Shown: piece after piece, positions 9,411 to 18,671 of the stretch | Numbering within the stretch: position 1 is the first letter of the stretch | Layout: every line of letters starts with the position of its first letter | From: Photobacterium angustum | GTDB lineage: Bacteria; Pseudomonadota; Gammaproteobacteria; Enterobacterales; Vibrionaceae | Direction of reading: 5' to 3' | DNA length: 64,000 nt | NCBI RefSeq assembly: GCF_002954615.1 | Contig: NZ_MSCJ01000001.1 | Coordinates: forward strand, 186,001-250,000 | Position numbers and translations under genes: made by a program | Notes under the pieces: generated by a model | What the model saw: only the letters and a program-made list of their open reading frames with translations | Told to the model about the DNA's origin: nothing | The model's database searches: none

Positions 9411-9697
9411 TTTTAGAACTAAATATCATTCTCTCTATCAATACCATATAAACTTTTATGCTGATATTGAATGGACATATTGGTTTTAAATTAGTCTATA
9501 ACAAATAAAAATAGAATCTTATAGCATAAAAACATGTAGTTACACTGGTGGCGTAAATTTACTTGTTATGTGTTAATGATTAGTTAATATTGGTTTTAAG
9601 CATATCTCACCAATTTGAAAATGTCGGATTCTTTAGTAAAAGAAGAATGACATGGTTAGAGTGCGAATCTTAATTTAAAACCAAGGAGAATGTCATT
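9411..9697. other. AT-rich spacer with a leader hairpin before the 80-residue gene
   Basis: Mostly AT-rich DNA without coding signals. At about 9620-9655 the arms ATGTC(GG)ATTCTT and AAGAATGACAT can pair with only a two-base bulge. The hairpin lies about 45 nt before the next start codon, which has a strong AAGGAG ribosome-binding site. It could be a leader structure or an operator. Confidence 0.4.
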
Positions 9698-9940
9698 ATG
9701 CGCCAGTCTGTGTATATCCGATTTGCTATTTTTTTAATCCAACAAGATGTTAAACGAGAAGAGGCGTTATGGCGACATCAGCAACGTCGAGTCAGTGTAT
9801 ATTTACCTGTGTTTTCTCCTCACTTATTGCGTGATGTGGGTGTTGAGAGTGATGGACGTATTGCATTAAGTCATCTTGTTCATGCCGAGCGTAAAGTTCG
9901 CCATCTCAGACGAACATTAAGGTTTAGACACAACACGTAA
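9698..9940 (+). CDS. Small basic conserved protein, DUF1127-like
   Basis: An 80-residue basic protein whose function I do not recognise. Its middle carries LLRDVGVESDGRIALSH, resembling the short C-terminal motif of DUF1127-type proteins (LLRDIGL followed by an acidic helix). Arg and His are abundant at the C-terminus (RKVRHLRRTLRFRHNT). There is no signal peptide and no membrane span. A very good Shine-Dalgarno (AAGGAG, spacing about 8) precedes ATG 9698, which argues for real translation. It sits alone between the VpsR-like gene and tas. Confidence 0.7.
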   Translation: MRQSVYIRFAIFLIQQDVKREEALWRHQQRRVSVYLPVFSPHLLRDVGVESDGRIALSHLVHAERKVRHLRRTLRFRHNT

Positions 9941-9998
9941 GGAGTTAGGCCAGTAAGTATTTTTACTTGCTGGCCAACCTTTACGTGGTACTCAAACA

Positions 9999-11033
9999 CT
10001 AAGGGCAAGGGTTTGAGTATTGAATACCAACTTGCTCTAAATCTGTCATGACTTCTTCAGAAAGCATGAGATCAATACTGTTTATATTGTTTTCTAGCTG
10101 CTTCAGTGTAGTGGCACCGATAATATTTGCCGCAACAAAAGGACGTTGGTTAACAAATGCGAGTGCCATTTGGGCTGGATCGAGCCCGTGCTTATTAGCA
10201 ACATCAATATAAGTTTGCGTAGCTTGAATACCTTGCTGATTGAAATAGCGTGAAAAGCGAGGAAACTCAGTGCATCGCGCCCCTTTAGGCTTGGCATTAT
10301 TTAAGTATTTACCACTTAATGCGCCAAAAGCTAACGGGGAATAGGCGAGTAGCTCTACGCCTTCATGATGGCTAATTTCAGAAAGTCCGACTTCAAAACT
10401 ACGGTTAAGTAAATTGTAGGGATTTTGAATAGATACGATTCTTGGTAGATTATGTTTTTCTGCGAGTTGCAGGTAAGACATGACTCCCCAAGGGGTTTCA
10501 TTGGAGACTCCGATATATCTGATTTTTCCTGCTGTGACTAACTCACTTAATGCCTCTAGTGTTTCAATTAACGTAACACCAGAATGATCTTCTTCATAAT
10601 GGTAGTTTAACTTACCAAAACAATTGGTTTGCCGTTGAGGCCAGTGCAGTTGGTAGAGATCGATATAATCGGTTTTTAACCGTATTAAACTATCATTCAG
10701 TGCGTCATGAATATGACGTCGATTAAGCGACATATTGTCACGAATATAAGGTACGTTGCGTGGACCAGCCACTTTAGTTGCAATAACAACTCTATCTCGT
10801 AATTGTGTTTTTTCTAGCCAGTTACCAATGTAACTTTCTGTTAATCCTTGGGTATTAGCATTCGGTGGTACGGGATACATTTCAGCGGTATCAATAAAAT
10901 TTATACCGTGCTCGACGGCCAGATCTAATTGGCTATGGGCTTCAGTCTCATTATTTTGTTCACCAAATGTCATGGTACCGAGGCAGATCTTACTGATCTC
11001 TAAACTAGAATGCGGGATCGTATGGTATTTCAT
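9999..11033 (-). CDS. tas: NADP(H)-dependent aldo-keto reductase Tas
   Basis: A 344-residue aldo-keto reductase very close to E. coli Tas, which suppresses tyrosine auxotrophy under starvation; its natural substrate is not well known. The TIM-barrel family residues are visible: D48 and Y53 (IDTAEMYP), K87 (IATKVAG) and a histidine in YQLHWPQR. NADPH-binding segments near the C-terminus include NIIGATTLKQLENNI. Length and the Tas-specific YPVPPN and NETPWGVMSY segments separate it from other family members. It is monocistronic by spacing. Confidence 0.92.
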   Translation of the reverse strand: MKYHTIPHSSLEISKICLGTMTFGEQNNETEAHSQLDLAVEHGINFIDTAEMYPVPPNANTQGLTESYIGNWLEKTQLRDRVVIATKVAGPRNVPYIRDNMSLNRRHIHDALNDSLIRLKTDYIDLYQLHWPQRQTNCFGKLNYHYEEDHSGVTLIETLEALSELVTAGKIRYIGVSNETPWGVMSYLQLAEKHNLPRIVSIQNPYNLLNRSFEVGLSEISHHEGVELLAYSPLAFGALSGKYLNNAKPKGARCTEFPRFSRYFNQQGIQATQTYIDVANKHGLDPAQMALAFVNQRPFVAANIIGATTLKQLENNINSIDLMLSEEVMTDLEQVGIQYSNPCP

Positions 11034-11197
11034 TCGCTGTCCTTGCCATTAATGTCTTTGATTTGACTATAGCTTGAAGCGTTTGGACTGAGAAGTGTAA
11101 TTAAATATGAAATTAATATTATATTACGAACTTGATAGGAGGAGAAAACTGACACATAGTTAATGTTAGATCTTTTATTTTTTAGTGTGGATAAACA

Positions 11198-11500
11198 ATG
11201 AAGCTATCTCAATTGAAGCCATGGCTTAAAGCGTCGCCAGATAAGATCCCACATTGTGTACTAACCTGTTATGCGGGGTATTCTGATTATCTGATGGAAA
11301 TTGAATATAAGCATCAGTTACAACCCCTTAAAGATGAGCAAGATAATTTACTGCATTTTAAGACGATTGAGCAGGCACAGGTACTATTGAAATCTTTTGG
11401 GATCAGTAATATGACATTACGTTTAACTGATCCCTATGATGAATTCTTACCTGAAGGGATCACGGCTGCTTGTGAAGAAGATATGGTGCTGCATTTTTAG
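11198..11500 (+). CDS. Conserved hypothetical protein, possibly DUF6482
   Basis: A 100-residue soluble protein of unknown function. It resembles short vibrio proteins I associate with DUF6482 (an initial LSQLKPWL helix, a central YLMEIEY strand and a LLKSFGI helix), but this is recollection and not a search. No signal peptide, metal site or catalytic motif is evident. It lies between tas and mutH. The ATG at 11198 is preceded by a weak ribosome-binding region. Confidence 0.6.
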   Translation: MKLSQLKPWLKASPDKIPHCVLTCYAGYSDYLMEIEYKHQLQPLKDEQDNLLHFKTIEQAQVLLKSFGISNMTLRLTDPYDEFLPEGITAACEEDMVLHF

Positions 11501-11526
11501 TCCTGCGGTGTAACGCAGTATACTTT

Positions 11527-12207
11527 TTAAATAAAGTATCGAGCTAAAATTTCTGCGGTAAAGTGTGTTTTTAAATAAAAACCACGAGGTAATGTTTTGA
11601 TAGGCTGTCCATTTGCGCCGTAGGCTTCTGTTAGTACTTTACTATTTGCCGCTTTTGGTCGTAATTGCAGCACTTCGCCATGGCGTGCTGTGATGTGCTC
11701 GACTTGGCCGAGTACGATCATATCCATTAACTCTTCCCAGTCTTGTTTTAATTGCGCATCTTCGTCAATCGACGGACTCCACATTAACGGCGATCCAACA
11801 TGGCGATCTGCTAAGGGAATATCTCGCTCACCTTCGACTGGGATCCATAATACCCGTGAGAGCTTATGACGAATATGGCTCGTTTCCCAACGTAATCCTT
11901 GTACCCCAATTAAAGGAGCGACACAGACAAAAGTTGTTTCTAGTGGTTTACCATTATAGCCAATAGGGATCGTTTTAAGCTCAATACCAAGATCGATAAA
12001 GTCAGGAACGGGTTTACTTCCCGCTGTTGCACCTAAATGCCATTCCAACAATTGCCCAACCCATCCTTTATCTCTTTTTAGATCAGCAGGTGGAACAATG
12101 CCAGCAAGATCGGCTAATTCTCCAAGCGTTAAACCTGCTAGCTGTTGGGCACGATTGAGGAGTTCTTGTTCAGTGAGGGGGGGCGAAGGTTGCTCTGGTT
12201 TTGGCAT
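11527..12207 (-). CDS. mutH: DNA mismatch repair endonuclease MutH
   Basis: MutH nicks the unmethylated strand at hemimethylated GATC sites when activated by MutS and MutL. The 226 residues match E. coli (229). The restriction-enzyme-like metal site is intact as D69, E76 and K78 ([13 protein letters not shown]). It is divergent from rppH, as in E. coli, with about 620 bp between them. The presence of mutH implies Dam methylation in this organism, which matters for reading the GATC cluster next door. Confidence 0.95.
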   Translation of the reverse strand: MPKPEQPSPPLTEQELLNRAQQLAGLTLGELADLAGIVPPADLKRDKGWVGQLLEWHLGATAGSKPVPDFIDLGIELKTIPIGYNGKPLETTFVCVAPLIGVQGLRWETSHIRHKLSRVLWIPVEGERDIPLADRHVGSPLMWSPSIDEDAQLKQDWEELMDMIVLGQVEHITARHGEVLQLRPKAANSKVLTEAYGANGQPIKTLPRGFYLKTHFTAEILARYFI

Positions 12208-12830
12208 AGTGCTAGGTGATGATCATGATCTAAAAATAAGAAGAGTAAAGATCATAACATAGCTTTTTCCTGTTTGAGTGGGTAAATAGAGAGAAAAGGA
12301 TCATTTTAAAAGATATCCACAGAATATTTTTATGAAATATTTTTTTTGCTGTGAACTGGTTAAATAGACAGGCTTAAGTTGGTGTTTTATTCATCTTGGC
12401 TATCTTGTGTTCGATCATTTTTTTTGTATGGTGTGGATAAAACCAGAATTGATTGATCTTTGACCGATCGTTTTTTTGAGATGTGAATATTCTATTTATT
12501 TAAATTTATTATGTACTCTTAATGATTTTAAATTATTGATTATTAATGCTTTTGTGTTTTTATTTTTGATTTTTTATTGCTGTCTATCAAGCGATAATTA
12601 TATATAAAATCGAGGTTTTTTTATTTTCTGCACAAATCTATCCACAGAAAGAGTGAATAAATGTGGGGAATGTCTCATTTAGATGTTTATAACCTCTGGT
12701 TGGGAGAGGAGTTATCCCAAATTTGAGGTTTAGTTAGGAAAATATCACGATCTGATCGAATCTTTGTTTACCGATCACCTCTACTATGAAAAAATCACTA
12801 TTAATAGATATTTATACTTGAGGTCGTCCA
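12208..12830. other. DARS2-like intergenic region: DnaA-box, GATC and IHF-site cluster
   Basis: A 620-bp non-coding region between mutH and rppH. It holds one perfect DnaA box (TGTGGATAA, 12432-12440, reverse of TTATCCACA) and three one-mismatch boxes: ATATCCACA 12313-12321, TGTGAATAT 12482-12490 and CTATCCACA 12638-12646. Ten GATC sites fall at 12221, 12227, 12250, 12299, 12413, 12455, 12466, 12749, 12754 and 12773. There is a very AT-rich core (12483-12630) and a match to the IHF consensus at 12529-12541 (minus strand AATCAATAATTTA). In E. coli the DnaA-reactivating sequence DARS2 lies beside mutH, to my recollection in this same mutH/rppH intergenic region. Sites are seen; function is inferred. 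Confidence 0.6.
12689..12715 (+). promoter_or_regulatory. Hairpin upstream of rppH
   Basis: ATAAC-CTCT, loop GGTTGGG, AGAG-(GA)-GTTAT: nine pairs with a two-base bulge, no T-tract. It may lie in the rppH leader or belong to the DARS2-like region. Confidence 0.35.
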
Positions 12831-13349
12831 GTGATTGATGGCGATGGATACCGCCCTAATGTAGGGATCGTTATCTGCAATAGCCATGGCCAGGTATTTT
12901 GGGCTCGACGATATGGACAACATTCTTGGCAGTTTCCGCAAGGTGGTATTGATGATGGTGAAACACCTGAGCAAGCCATGTTTCGTGAATTGTACGAAGA
13001 AGTAGGATTAACCAAAAAAGATGTCAGGATAATTGCGTCAAGCCGTCATTGGCTACGTTATAAATTACCTAAACGTTTAGTGCGGTGGGATTCGAAACCT
13101 GTTTGTATCGGGCAGAAACAGAAATGGTTTTTGTTGAGCTTGGAGTGCGATGAGTCCAAGGTCAATATGCAGCGAGGTGCTACTCCTGAATTTGATGGAT
13201 GGCGATGGGTAAGTTATTGGTATCCAGTCCGACAGGTCGTTTCGTTTAAGCGTGATGTTTACCGTCGCGCACTTAAAGAATTTGCACCTGTAGCCATGCC
13301 TTTTAAAGAATGGAAAGAGCGAAAATTCAAGCGTAATAATAAAAAGTAA
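12831..13349 (+). CDS. rppH: RNA pyrophosphohydrolase RppH
   Basis: RppH removes pyrophosphate from 5'-triphosphorylated RNA and opens it to RNase E decay. The 172 residues carry a perfect Nudix box at 38-60 (GX5EX7REXXEEXG, around [12 protein letters not shown] and RELYEEVGL). Strongly conserved stretches follow: [23 protein letters not shown] and [16 protein letters not shown]. The start is GTG at 12831, giving the family N-terminus (M/V)IDGDGYRPN. ptsP follows 51 nt downstream, the conserved rppH-ptsP pair. Confidence 0.96.
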   Translation: MIDGDGYRPNVGIVICNSHGQVFWARRYGQHSWQFPQGGIDDGETPEQAMFRELYEEVGLTKKDVRIIASSRHWLRYKLPKRLVRWDSKPVCIGQKQKWFLLSLECDESKVNMQRGATPEFDGWRWVSYWYPVRQVVSFKRDVYRRALKEFAPVAMPFKEWKERKFKRNNKK

Positions 13350-13400
13350 ATAAGGTAATATAGAGGTTATTGGCAATATAGAAGGATAATAAGGCTCGTT

Positions 13401-15647
13401 ATGCTGACACAGCTTAGAGAGATAGTTGACAAGGTTGTCAGCGCCCAGACCTTGATAGAAGCGCTAGATCAATTAGTGATGAGCACTTGTCAGGCAATGA
13501 AAACAGATTGTTGTTCGGTCTATATTGCTAATCATGAGCGTCAGCTTTATACATTGATGGCAACGCAAGGGCTGCATAAATCGCAGCGGCGTGTGAGTTT
13601 ACGCTTTAACCAAGGTCTAGTCGGCCTTGTGGGGCGTAGTGCTGAGCTCGTTAATGTTGCTGATGCTCGTGTACACCCTCATTTCAAACATCTCCCAGGG
13701 ATCGGAGAAGAATCCTTTCGATCGTTTTTTGGCACGCCTATCATTCATCAGCGCCAAGTACTTGGTGTCCTTGTTGTACAGCAACGAGAAAAGCGGGAAT
13801 TTAATGAAAGTGAAGAATCTTTCTTAGTCACCCTTGCAGCTCAATTATCAGGTATTTTAGCTCATGCGAAAGCACAAGGAATGTGGTTTGAGCAAGGTAA
13901 TAAATTGCACCTTACTGGATCAGCGGCTTCTGCTGGTGTTGCTGTTGCTAAAGCATGGTGGGACGATACCCAACCATTATTAGAACATGTAGCTCCCACA
14001 TCTTGTCTTGATGTCAATTTTGAGCAAGAACGTTTAACTATCGCGATAGAAGCGGCCAGTACAGAGTTTCGACGTTTACGTAAACGTTTTGATAGTGAAC
14101 TGCAAAAAGAAACCCTCGCCATTTTTGATTTATTCAGCCATTTACTCAATGATCCTATGCTGCGCAAAGATCTGAAAGCCCGTATTGCTTGTGGTGATCA
14201 GGCCGAATGGGCAGTTCGTCAAGTGGTTGAATCTTATTCCGCCCGTTTTGCGAATATGAAAGATCAATACCTCAAAGAGCGTGCACAAGACATTCGCGAG
14301 TTAGGCCAGCGCTTATTGTTCTTTTTACGTGATGAAGAAGTCGATGAGTTGCAGTGGGATGAACCTGTGGTGTTATTAACCCGAGAGTTAACAGCAGCGA
14401 TGCTTGCAACAGTTCCTTTGGGAAAGTTAGCTGCGGTTGTTGCTCAAGAGGGGGCCGCCAACTCACATGCTGCTATTTTGTCTAGGGCACTCGGTATCCC
14501 TGCTATTATGGGGGTCGATTTTGTTCCTCATATGGTACATAACAATTTAGTTATTGTTGATGGTTATCGTGGTGATTTTCTCGTTAACCCTAATCGTCAT
14601 GTATTAATTGAATATCGCCGCTTATTACGTGAAGAGCACGAGCTAGCCAAAACGGTTGAAGGTGATCTAGATAAAGAAGCCTATACCAAAGATAATCAAC
14701 GGATCATGGTTCACTTAAATGCAGGTTTAAGTGCTGATACCAGTATTGCGGTTAATAAAGGGGTTGATGGGGTTGGCTTATATCGCACCGAAGTGCCTTT
14801 TTTACTGCAACGTAGCTTTCCTTCAGAAGATGAACAAATTAATCAATATCGTTCTATTTTGCAGACTTATCCTGATCAAACCGTTGTGATGCGAACGCTC
14901 GATATTGGAGGCGATAAGCCGTTACCGTATTTAACGATAGAAGAAGACAATCCCTTTTTAGGTTGGCGTGGGATCCGTTTTACCTTAGATCATCCTGAGA
15001 TTTTTTTAATTCAAGTAAGAGCGATGTTACGTGCCAGTATTGGCTTGAATAATATGGACATATTGCTCCCTATGATTTCAGGGATAGCAGAGCTTGATGA
15101 AGCTAAAGTATTAATTGAGCGCGCCTATCAGGAAGTGGCAGCTCAATATGATGGCGAGTTAAGAAAACCCCGCTTAGGTATCATGATTGAAGTACCGTCA
15201 ATGCTTTATCAGCTCCATGCGTTAGCCGATAAAGTTGATTTTATTTCAGTGGGTAGTAATGATTTAACTCAATATTTGCTTGCCGTTGATCGTAATAACT
15301 CTCGTGTCGCTAGTGTTTATGATGCGCTTCATCCTGCGGTTTTAAATGCGTTAAAACATATTATCGATAGTGCAGAGCGTTACCAAATTCCAGTTTGCGT
15401 TTGTGGTGAGTTAGCCGGAGATCCGATTGGTGCAATTTTATTAGTCGGAATGGGGTATCGATCATTGAGTATGAATACCCGTAATGTAGCCAAAATAAAA
15501 TATATATTACGCCATGTGTCAGCACTTGATATGACGCAATTGGCGGATGATGTTCTCGCGGTACATTTATCTTGTGAAGTAAGAGAGAGAACAACGTTAT
15601 TTGTCGAGCAGCATGGTCTAGGTGGATTTATCCGCGCGGGTAAGTAG
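13401..15647 (+). CDS. ptsP: Nitrogen phosphotransferase enzyme I, EI-Ntr
   Basis: PtsP takes phosphate from PEP and passes it to NPr and then EIIA-Ntr, a regulatory phosphorelay for nitrogen and K+ status. The 748 residues match the family. An N-terminal GAF domain (about 1-165) is followed by the EI domains, with phosphorylated H356 in ANSHAAILSRALGIPA. The C-terminal PEP-binding barrel shows GLYRTEVPF, IGSxGxRG-type sequence (FLGWRGIRF), VGSNDLTQYLLAVDR and the cysteine of VCVCGELAGDP. It is probably cotranscribed with rppH. Confidence 0.96.
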   Translation: MLTQLREIVDKVVSAQTLIEALDQLVMSTCQAMKTDCCSVYIANHERQLYTLMATQGLHKSQRRVSLRFNQGLVGLVGRSAELVNVADARVHPHFKHLPGIGEESFRSFFGTPIIHQRQVLGVLVVQQREKREFNESEESFLVTLAAQLSGILAHAKAQGMWFEQGNKLHLTGSAASAGVAVAKAWWDDTQPLLEHVAPTSCLDVNFEQERLTIAIEAASTEFRRLRKRFDSELQKETLAIFDLFSHLLNDPMLRKDLKARIACGDQAEWAVRQVVESYSARFANMKDQYLKERAQDIRELGQRLLFFLRDEEVDELQWDEPVVLLTRELTAAMLATVPLGKLAAVVAQEGAANSHAAILSRALGIPAIMGVDFVPHMVHNNLVIVDGYRGDFLVNPNRHVLIEYRRLLREEHELAKTVEGDLDKEAYTKDNQRIMVHLNAGLSADTSIAVNKGVDGVGLYRTEVPFLLQRSFPSEDEQINQYRSILQTYPDQTVVMRTLDIGGDKPLPYLTIEEDNPFLGWRGIRFTLDHPEIFLIQVRAMLRASIGLNNMDILLPMISGIAELDEAKVLIERAYQEVAAQYDGELRKPRLGIMIEVPSMLYQLHALADKVDFISVGSNDLTQYLLAVDRNNSRVASVYDALHPAVLNALKHIIDSAERYQIPVCVCGELAGDPIGAILLVGMGYRSLSMNTRNVAKIKYILRHVSALDMTQLADDVLAVHLSCEVRERTTLFVEQHGLGGFIRAGK

Positions 15648-15674
15648 AACACTTTTTAATATTGGTTACGTATT

Positions 15675-16478
15675 ATGTATGAAACAACACTTTGGCTATT
15701 TAGCATGTGTTTGCTATTGGGATCTGTCGTCGGACTATTGGCTGGTTTATTAGGCATTGGCGGAGGCTTATTGGTTGTACCTGCTCTAGTTTGGTTATTA
15801 CCGAAAGCCGGAATTGCATCGCATCTTGTGATGCATATTGCGTTAGCGACCTCACTTGCCAGTATTGTTATGACGTCAACGGCCTCAGCTCGTAATCACT
15901 TTAAGCTTGGAAATATTGATTTTTCAATGGTAAAAATGCTAGCCCCAGGGATCATTGTTGGTGGATTGGGGGGAAGTGTTGTTGCTGAGATCATTCCTTC
16001 ACATTATTTACCTAAAATTTTTGCTGTTATCGTATTGTGTCTAGCAATTCAGATGCTGCTATCGATGAAAGTGATAAACAGTAAGCCCCTGCCAAACTCA
16101 TTAGCATGTGTATCAAGTGGTGGCATTATTGGTTTGATCTCAAGTCTCGCTGGCATTGGTGGAGGATCATTAACAGTACCGTATTTAACTTATTATGGTA
16201 TTGAGATGCGACGTGCCATTGGTACCTCTTCGCTCGTAGGTTTATTAATTGCTGTTTCTGGAATGATTGGCTTTATTTACGCCGGTGTCGGCAGTGAAGC
16301 GTTACCAGCGTTTAGTGCGGGTTATGTGTATTTACCGGCCTTGTTCGGTATTGCTGCAACATCGATGATTGCAACTCGTTATGGCGCGGCGTTAGTGAGT
16401 CGACTACCGACGCCGACACTGAAAAAGCTATTTGCAGTATTATTGCTAGTGATCAGTATAAAAATGTTTTTAAGTTAA
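15675..16478 (+). CDS. TSUP (TauE/SafE) family membrane permease
   Basis: A 267-residue integral membrane protein of the sulfite/organosulfonate exporter (DUF81) family, predicted to move sulfur-containing or small organic anions. The two internal repeats each start with the diagnostic glycine-rich motif: GLLGIGGGLLVVP near residue 25 and SLAGIGGGSLTVP near residue 158. About eight hydrophobic segments are visible. It starts 27 nt after ptsP and probably belongs to the rppH-ptsP operon. The substrate cannot be assigned from sequence. Confidence 0.88.
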   Translation: MYETTLWLFSMCLLLGSVVGLLAGLLGIGGGLLVVPALVWLLPKAGIASHLVMHIALATSLASIVMTSTASARNHFKLGNIDFSMVKMLAPGIIVGGLGGSVVAEIIPSHYLPKIFAVIVLCLAIQMLLSMKVINSKPLPNSLACVSSGGIIGLISSLAGIGGGSLTVPYLTYYGIEMRRAIGTSSLVGLLIAVSGMIGFIYAGVGSEALPAFSAGYVYLPALFGIAATSMIATRYGAALVSRLPTPTLKKLFAVLLLVISIKMFLS

Positions 16479-16524
16479 CAGCAGGGTCAACAGGCTTCTG
16501 ATAGAATAACGATTACTAATTTTC

Positions 16525-16546
16525 GCGCCTAGCTTTTGCTGGGCGC
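16525..16546 (+). promoter_or_regulatory. Stable hairpin in the thyA leader
   Basis: GCGCCTAGC TTTT GCTGGGCGC: a 9-bp stem with one G-T pair, ending 21 nt before the thyA ATG. No T-tract follows, so it is more likely a leader structure or operator than a terminator. Confidence 0.45.
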
Positions 16547-16567
16547 ATTCAATTTACGAGTAGGACT

Positions 16568-17419
16568 ATGAAACAATATTTAGCCTTATGCCAACGCATC
16601 GTGGATGAAGGTGTGTGGATTGAAAATGAACGTACAGGTAAGCGTTGTTTAACGGTTATCAATGCTGATCTGACTTATGATGTTGCTAATAATCAGTTTC
16701 CGTTGATCACTACTCGTAAAAGTTTCTGGCAAGCGGCAATCGCAGAGCTTCTCGGTTACTTACGTGGCTATGATAATGCAGCGCAATTTCGTGCAATTGG
16801 TTGTAACACATGGAATGCTAACGCCAATGACAACCAAGCATGGCTGAACAATCCTCATCGTAAAGGTGAAGATGACATGGGACGTGTTTATGGTGTTCAA
16901 GGTCGTCGTTGGCAAAAATCAGACGGTACGCCAATTGATCAATTAAAGAAGATTGTTGATGATTTAACCAAAGGTATTGATGATCGCGGTGAAATATTAA
17001 CGTTTTACAACCCAGGTGAGTTTGATATGGGCTGTCTGCGTCCTTGCATGCATACACATACATTTTCACTACTGGGTGATACGTTATATTTAACGAGCTA
17101 TCAACGTTCATGTGATGTACCGCTAGGGTTAAACTTCAATCAAGTACAAGTGTTTACCTTACTCGCGTTAATGGCGCAAATAACAGGTCATAAAGCGGGT
17201 CAGGCTTACCACAAAATTATCAACGCACATATCTATGAAGATCAGTTAGAGCTTATGCGTGATGTGCAATTAAAGCGTACTCCATTTGCCTCTCCACAAC
17301 TTAAAATCAACCCGAAGATCAAGTCATTAGAAGATTTAGAAACATGGGTAACGTTAGATGATTTTGAAGTGGTGGGTTACGAGCATCACGATCCGATTCA
17401 ATACCCATTTTCTGTTTAG
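16568..17419 (+). CDS. thyA: Thymidylate synthase
   Basis: ThyA methylates dUMP to dTMP with methylenetetrahydrofolate. This is the 283-residue form found in vibrios, not the 264-residue enterobacterial form. The catalytic cysteine is C160 in [10 protein letters not shown]. The folate/dUMP pocket is seen in [15 protein letters not shown] and [13 protein letters not shown], and the Arg-rich phosphate site includes [10 protein letters not shown]. The start is ATG 16568. lgt, often found just upstream of thyA in related bacteria, is absent here. Confidence 0.95.
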   Translation: MKQYLALCQRIVDEGVWIENERTGKRCLTVINADLTYDVANNQFPLITTRKSFWQAAIAELLGYLRGYDNAAQFRAIGCNTWNANANDNQAWLNNPHRKGEDDMGRVYGVQGRRWQKSDGTPIDQLKKIVDDLTKGIDDRGEILTFYNPGEFDMGCLRPCMHTHTFSLLGDTLYLTSYQRSCDVPLGLNFNQVQVFTLLALMAQITGHKAGQAYHKIINAHIYEDQLELMRDVQLKRTPFASPQLKINPKIKSLEDLETWVTLDDFEVVGYEHHDPIQYPFSV

Positions 17420-17476
17420 ATTCATCAATAACATATACTAAAAAGTAAATGTAATCAGAATCAGAATGGTAAGAAA

Positions 17477-17507
17477 TAAAAAAGCCCAGCATAAGCTGGG
17501 CTTTTTC
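17477..17507. terminator. Bidirectional terminator between thyA and nptA
   Basis: AAAAAGCCCAGC ATAA GCTGGGCTTTTT: a strong GC stem with A- and T-tracts on both sides, serving both convergent genes. Confidence 0.9.
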
Positions 17508-17522
17508 GTAGCGCGGTATTAA

Positions 17523-18671
17523 TTAAGCAGTTAATGCTAAAATTGCACCTGGGATAGCGATGAATACTAAGCCAAGGTAACCTGCGACTGCTACTTTGTT
17601 TTTAGTTGCTAAGTCACTTAAGAAGAATGCGCACTTCAACGGAATTTCACGTAAGAATGGAATACCGTAAATCAGTACAGTTGCCATTACATTGAAACAT
17701 AAGTGTACCAGTGCAATCTGTAATGCAAATACTGCGTTATCGCCTGATACTGCTGTTGCTGCTAATAGTGCAGTGATACATGTACCGATGTTTGCACCAA
17801 GCGTGAATGGGTATACATCACGTACTTTTAATACACCTGTACCTACTAGCGGTACCATCAAGCTTGTTGTTGTTGATGATGATTGTACTAAAATCGTTAC
17901 TGCTGTACCTGATGCAATACCATGCAGTGGACCACGACCAATTGCACTTTTTAGAATATCACGAGCACGACCAACCATTAGGCTACGCATTAGCTTACCC
18001 ATAACCGTAATCGCGAAGAAGATTAATGCGATACCGATGAAGCTAAGCGCGACACCACCCATAGAACCAAATGCTTCTAGAGGACCTTTTACTAGCTCTA
18101 CTGCAGGTTTAGTTAATGGCTTCATAAAGTCCATTCCCTTCATGCTCATATCACCCGCACTTAAGAATGGAGACACTAACCAACTAGACATTTTATCTAG
18201 CAGACCAAACATCATCTCTAGTGGCAAGAAAATTGCTACAGCTAGTAGGTTGAAGAAATCATGGACGGTTGCACTGGCAAAAGCACGACGGAATTCATCC
18301 TTACAACGCGCATGCCCTAAGCTCACTAACGTATTGGTTAGTGTAGTACCAATATTTGCACCCATTACCATTGGGATTGCTGTTTCAACAGGCAAGCCAC
18401 CGGCAACAAGACCAACAATGATTGACGTTACCGTACTTGAAGACTGAATTAATGCTGTTGCGATTAAACCAATCATAAGCCCTGCTACAGGGTGAGAGGC
18501 AAATTCGAATAAGGTTTTAGCTTGTTCGCCAACAGACCATTTAAAACCGCTGCTGATCATAGATACAGCAACAAGTAAAAGATAAAGCATGAACGCTAGA
18601 TTGGCCCAGCGGACCCAACGCATAGAGCTGAACTTAGATACAGCAGTAGTGGCTTGGGTAGTCATAATCAT
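17523..18671 (-). CDS. nptA: Na+/phosphate cotransporter, NptA type (NaPi-II family)
   Basis: A 382-residue inner-membrane Na+-coupled phosphate transporter of the SLC34-like family, known as NptA in Vibrio cholerae. The two inverted repeats each carry the signature QSSS motif: ALIQSSSTVTS in the first half and ILVQSSSTTTS in the second. The associated GANIGTTLTN and GANIGTCITAL motifs are also present. About eight hydrophobic segments are visible. It does not have the C-terminal PhoU-like domain of the longer bacterial paralogues. It lies next to thyA; I found no convincing Pho box. Confidence 0.9.
   Translation of the reverse strand: MIMTTQATTAVSKFSSMRWVRWANLAFMLYLLLVAVSMISSGFKWSVGEQAKTLFEFASHPVAGLMIGLIATALIQSSSTVTSIIVGLVAGGLPVETAIPMVMGANIGTTLTNTLVSLGHARCKDEFRRAFASATVHDFFNLLAVAIFLPLEMMFGLLDKMSSWLVSPFLSAGDMSMKGMDFMKPLTKPAVELVKGPLEAFGSMGGVALSFIGIALIFFAITVMGKLMRSLMVGRARDILKSAIGRGPLHGIASGTAVTILVQSSSTTTSLMVPLVGTGVLKVRDVYPFTLGANIGTCITALLAATAVSGDNAVFALQIALVHLCFNVMATVLIYGIPFLREIPLKCAFFLSDLATKNKVAVAGYLGLVFIAIPGAILALTA

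Noticed and set aside
12208-12830. Chromosome replication origin (oriC) or chromosome II origin
   Set aside because: The region resembles an origin in DnaA boxes and GATC density, but the flanks are mutH and rppH rather than mnmG/mioC or rctB, and box number is low.
17692-18447. 251-codon open frame on the plus strand inside nptA
   Set aside because: It is antisense to a clearly coding membrane-protein gene and has no family features; it reflects codon bias of nptA.
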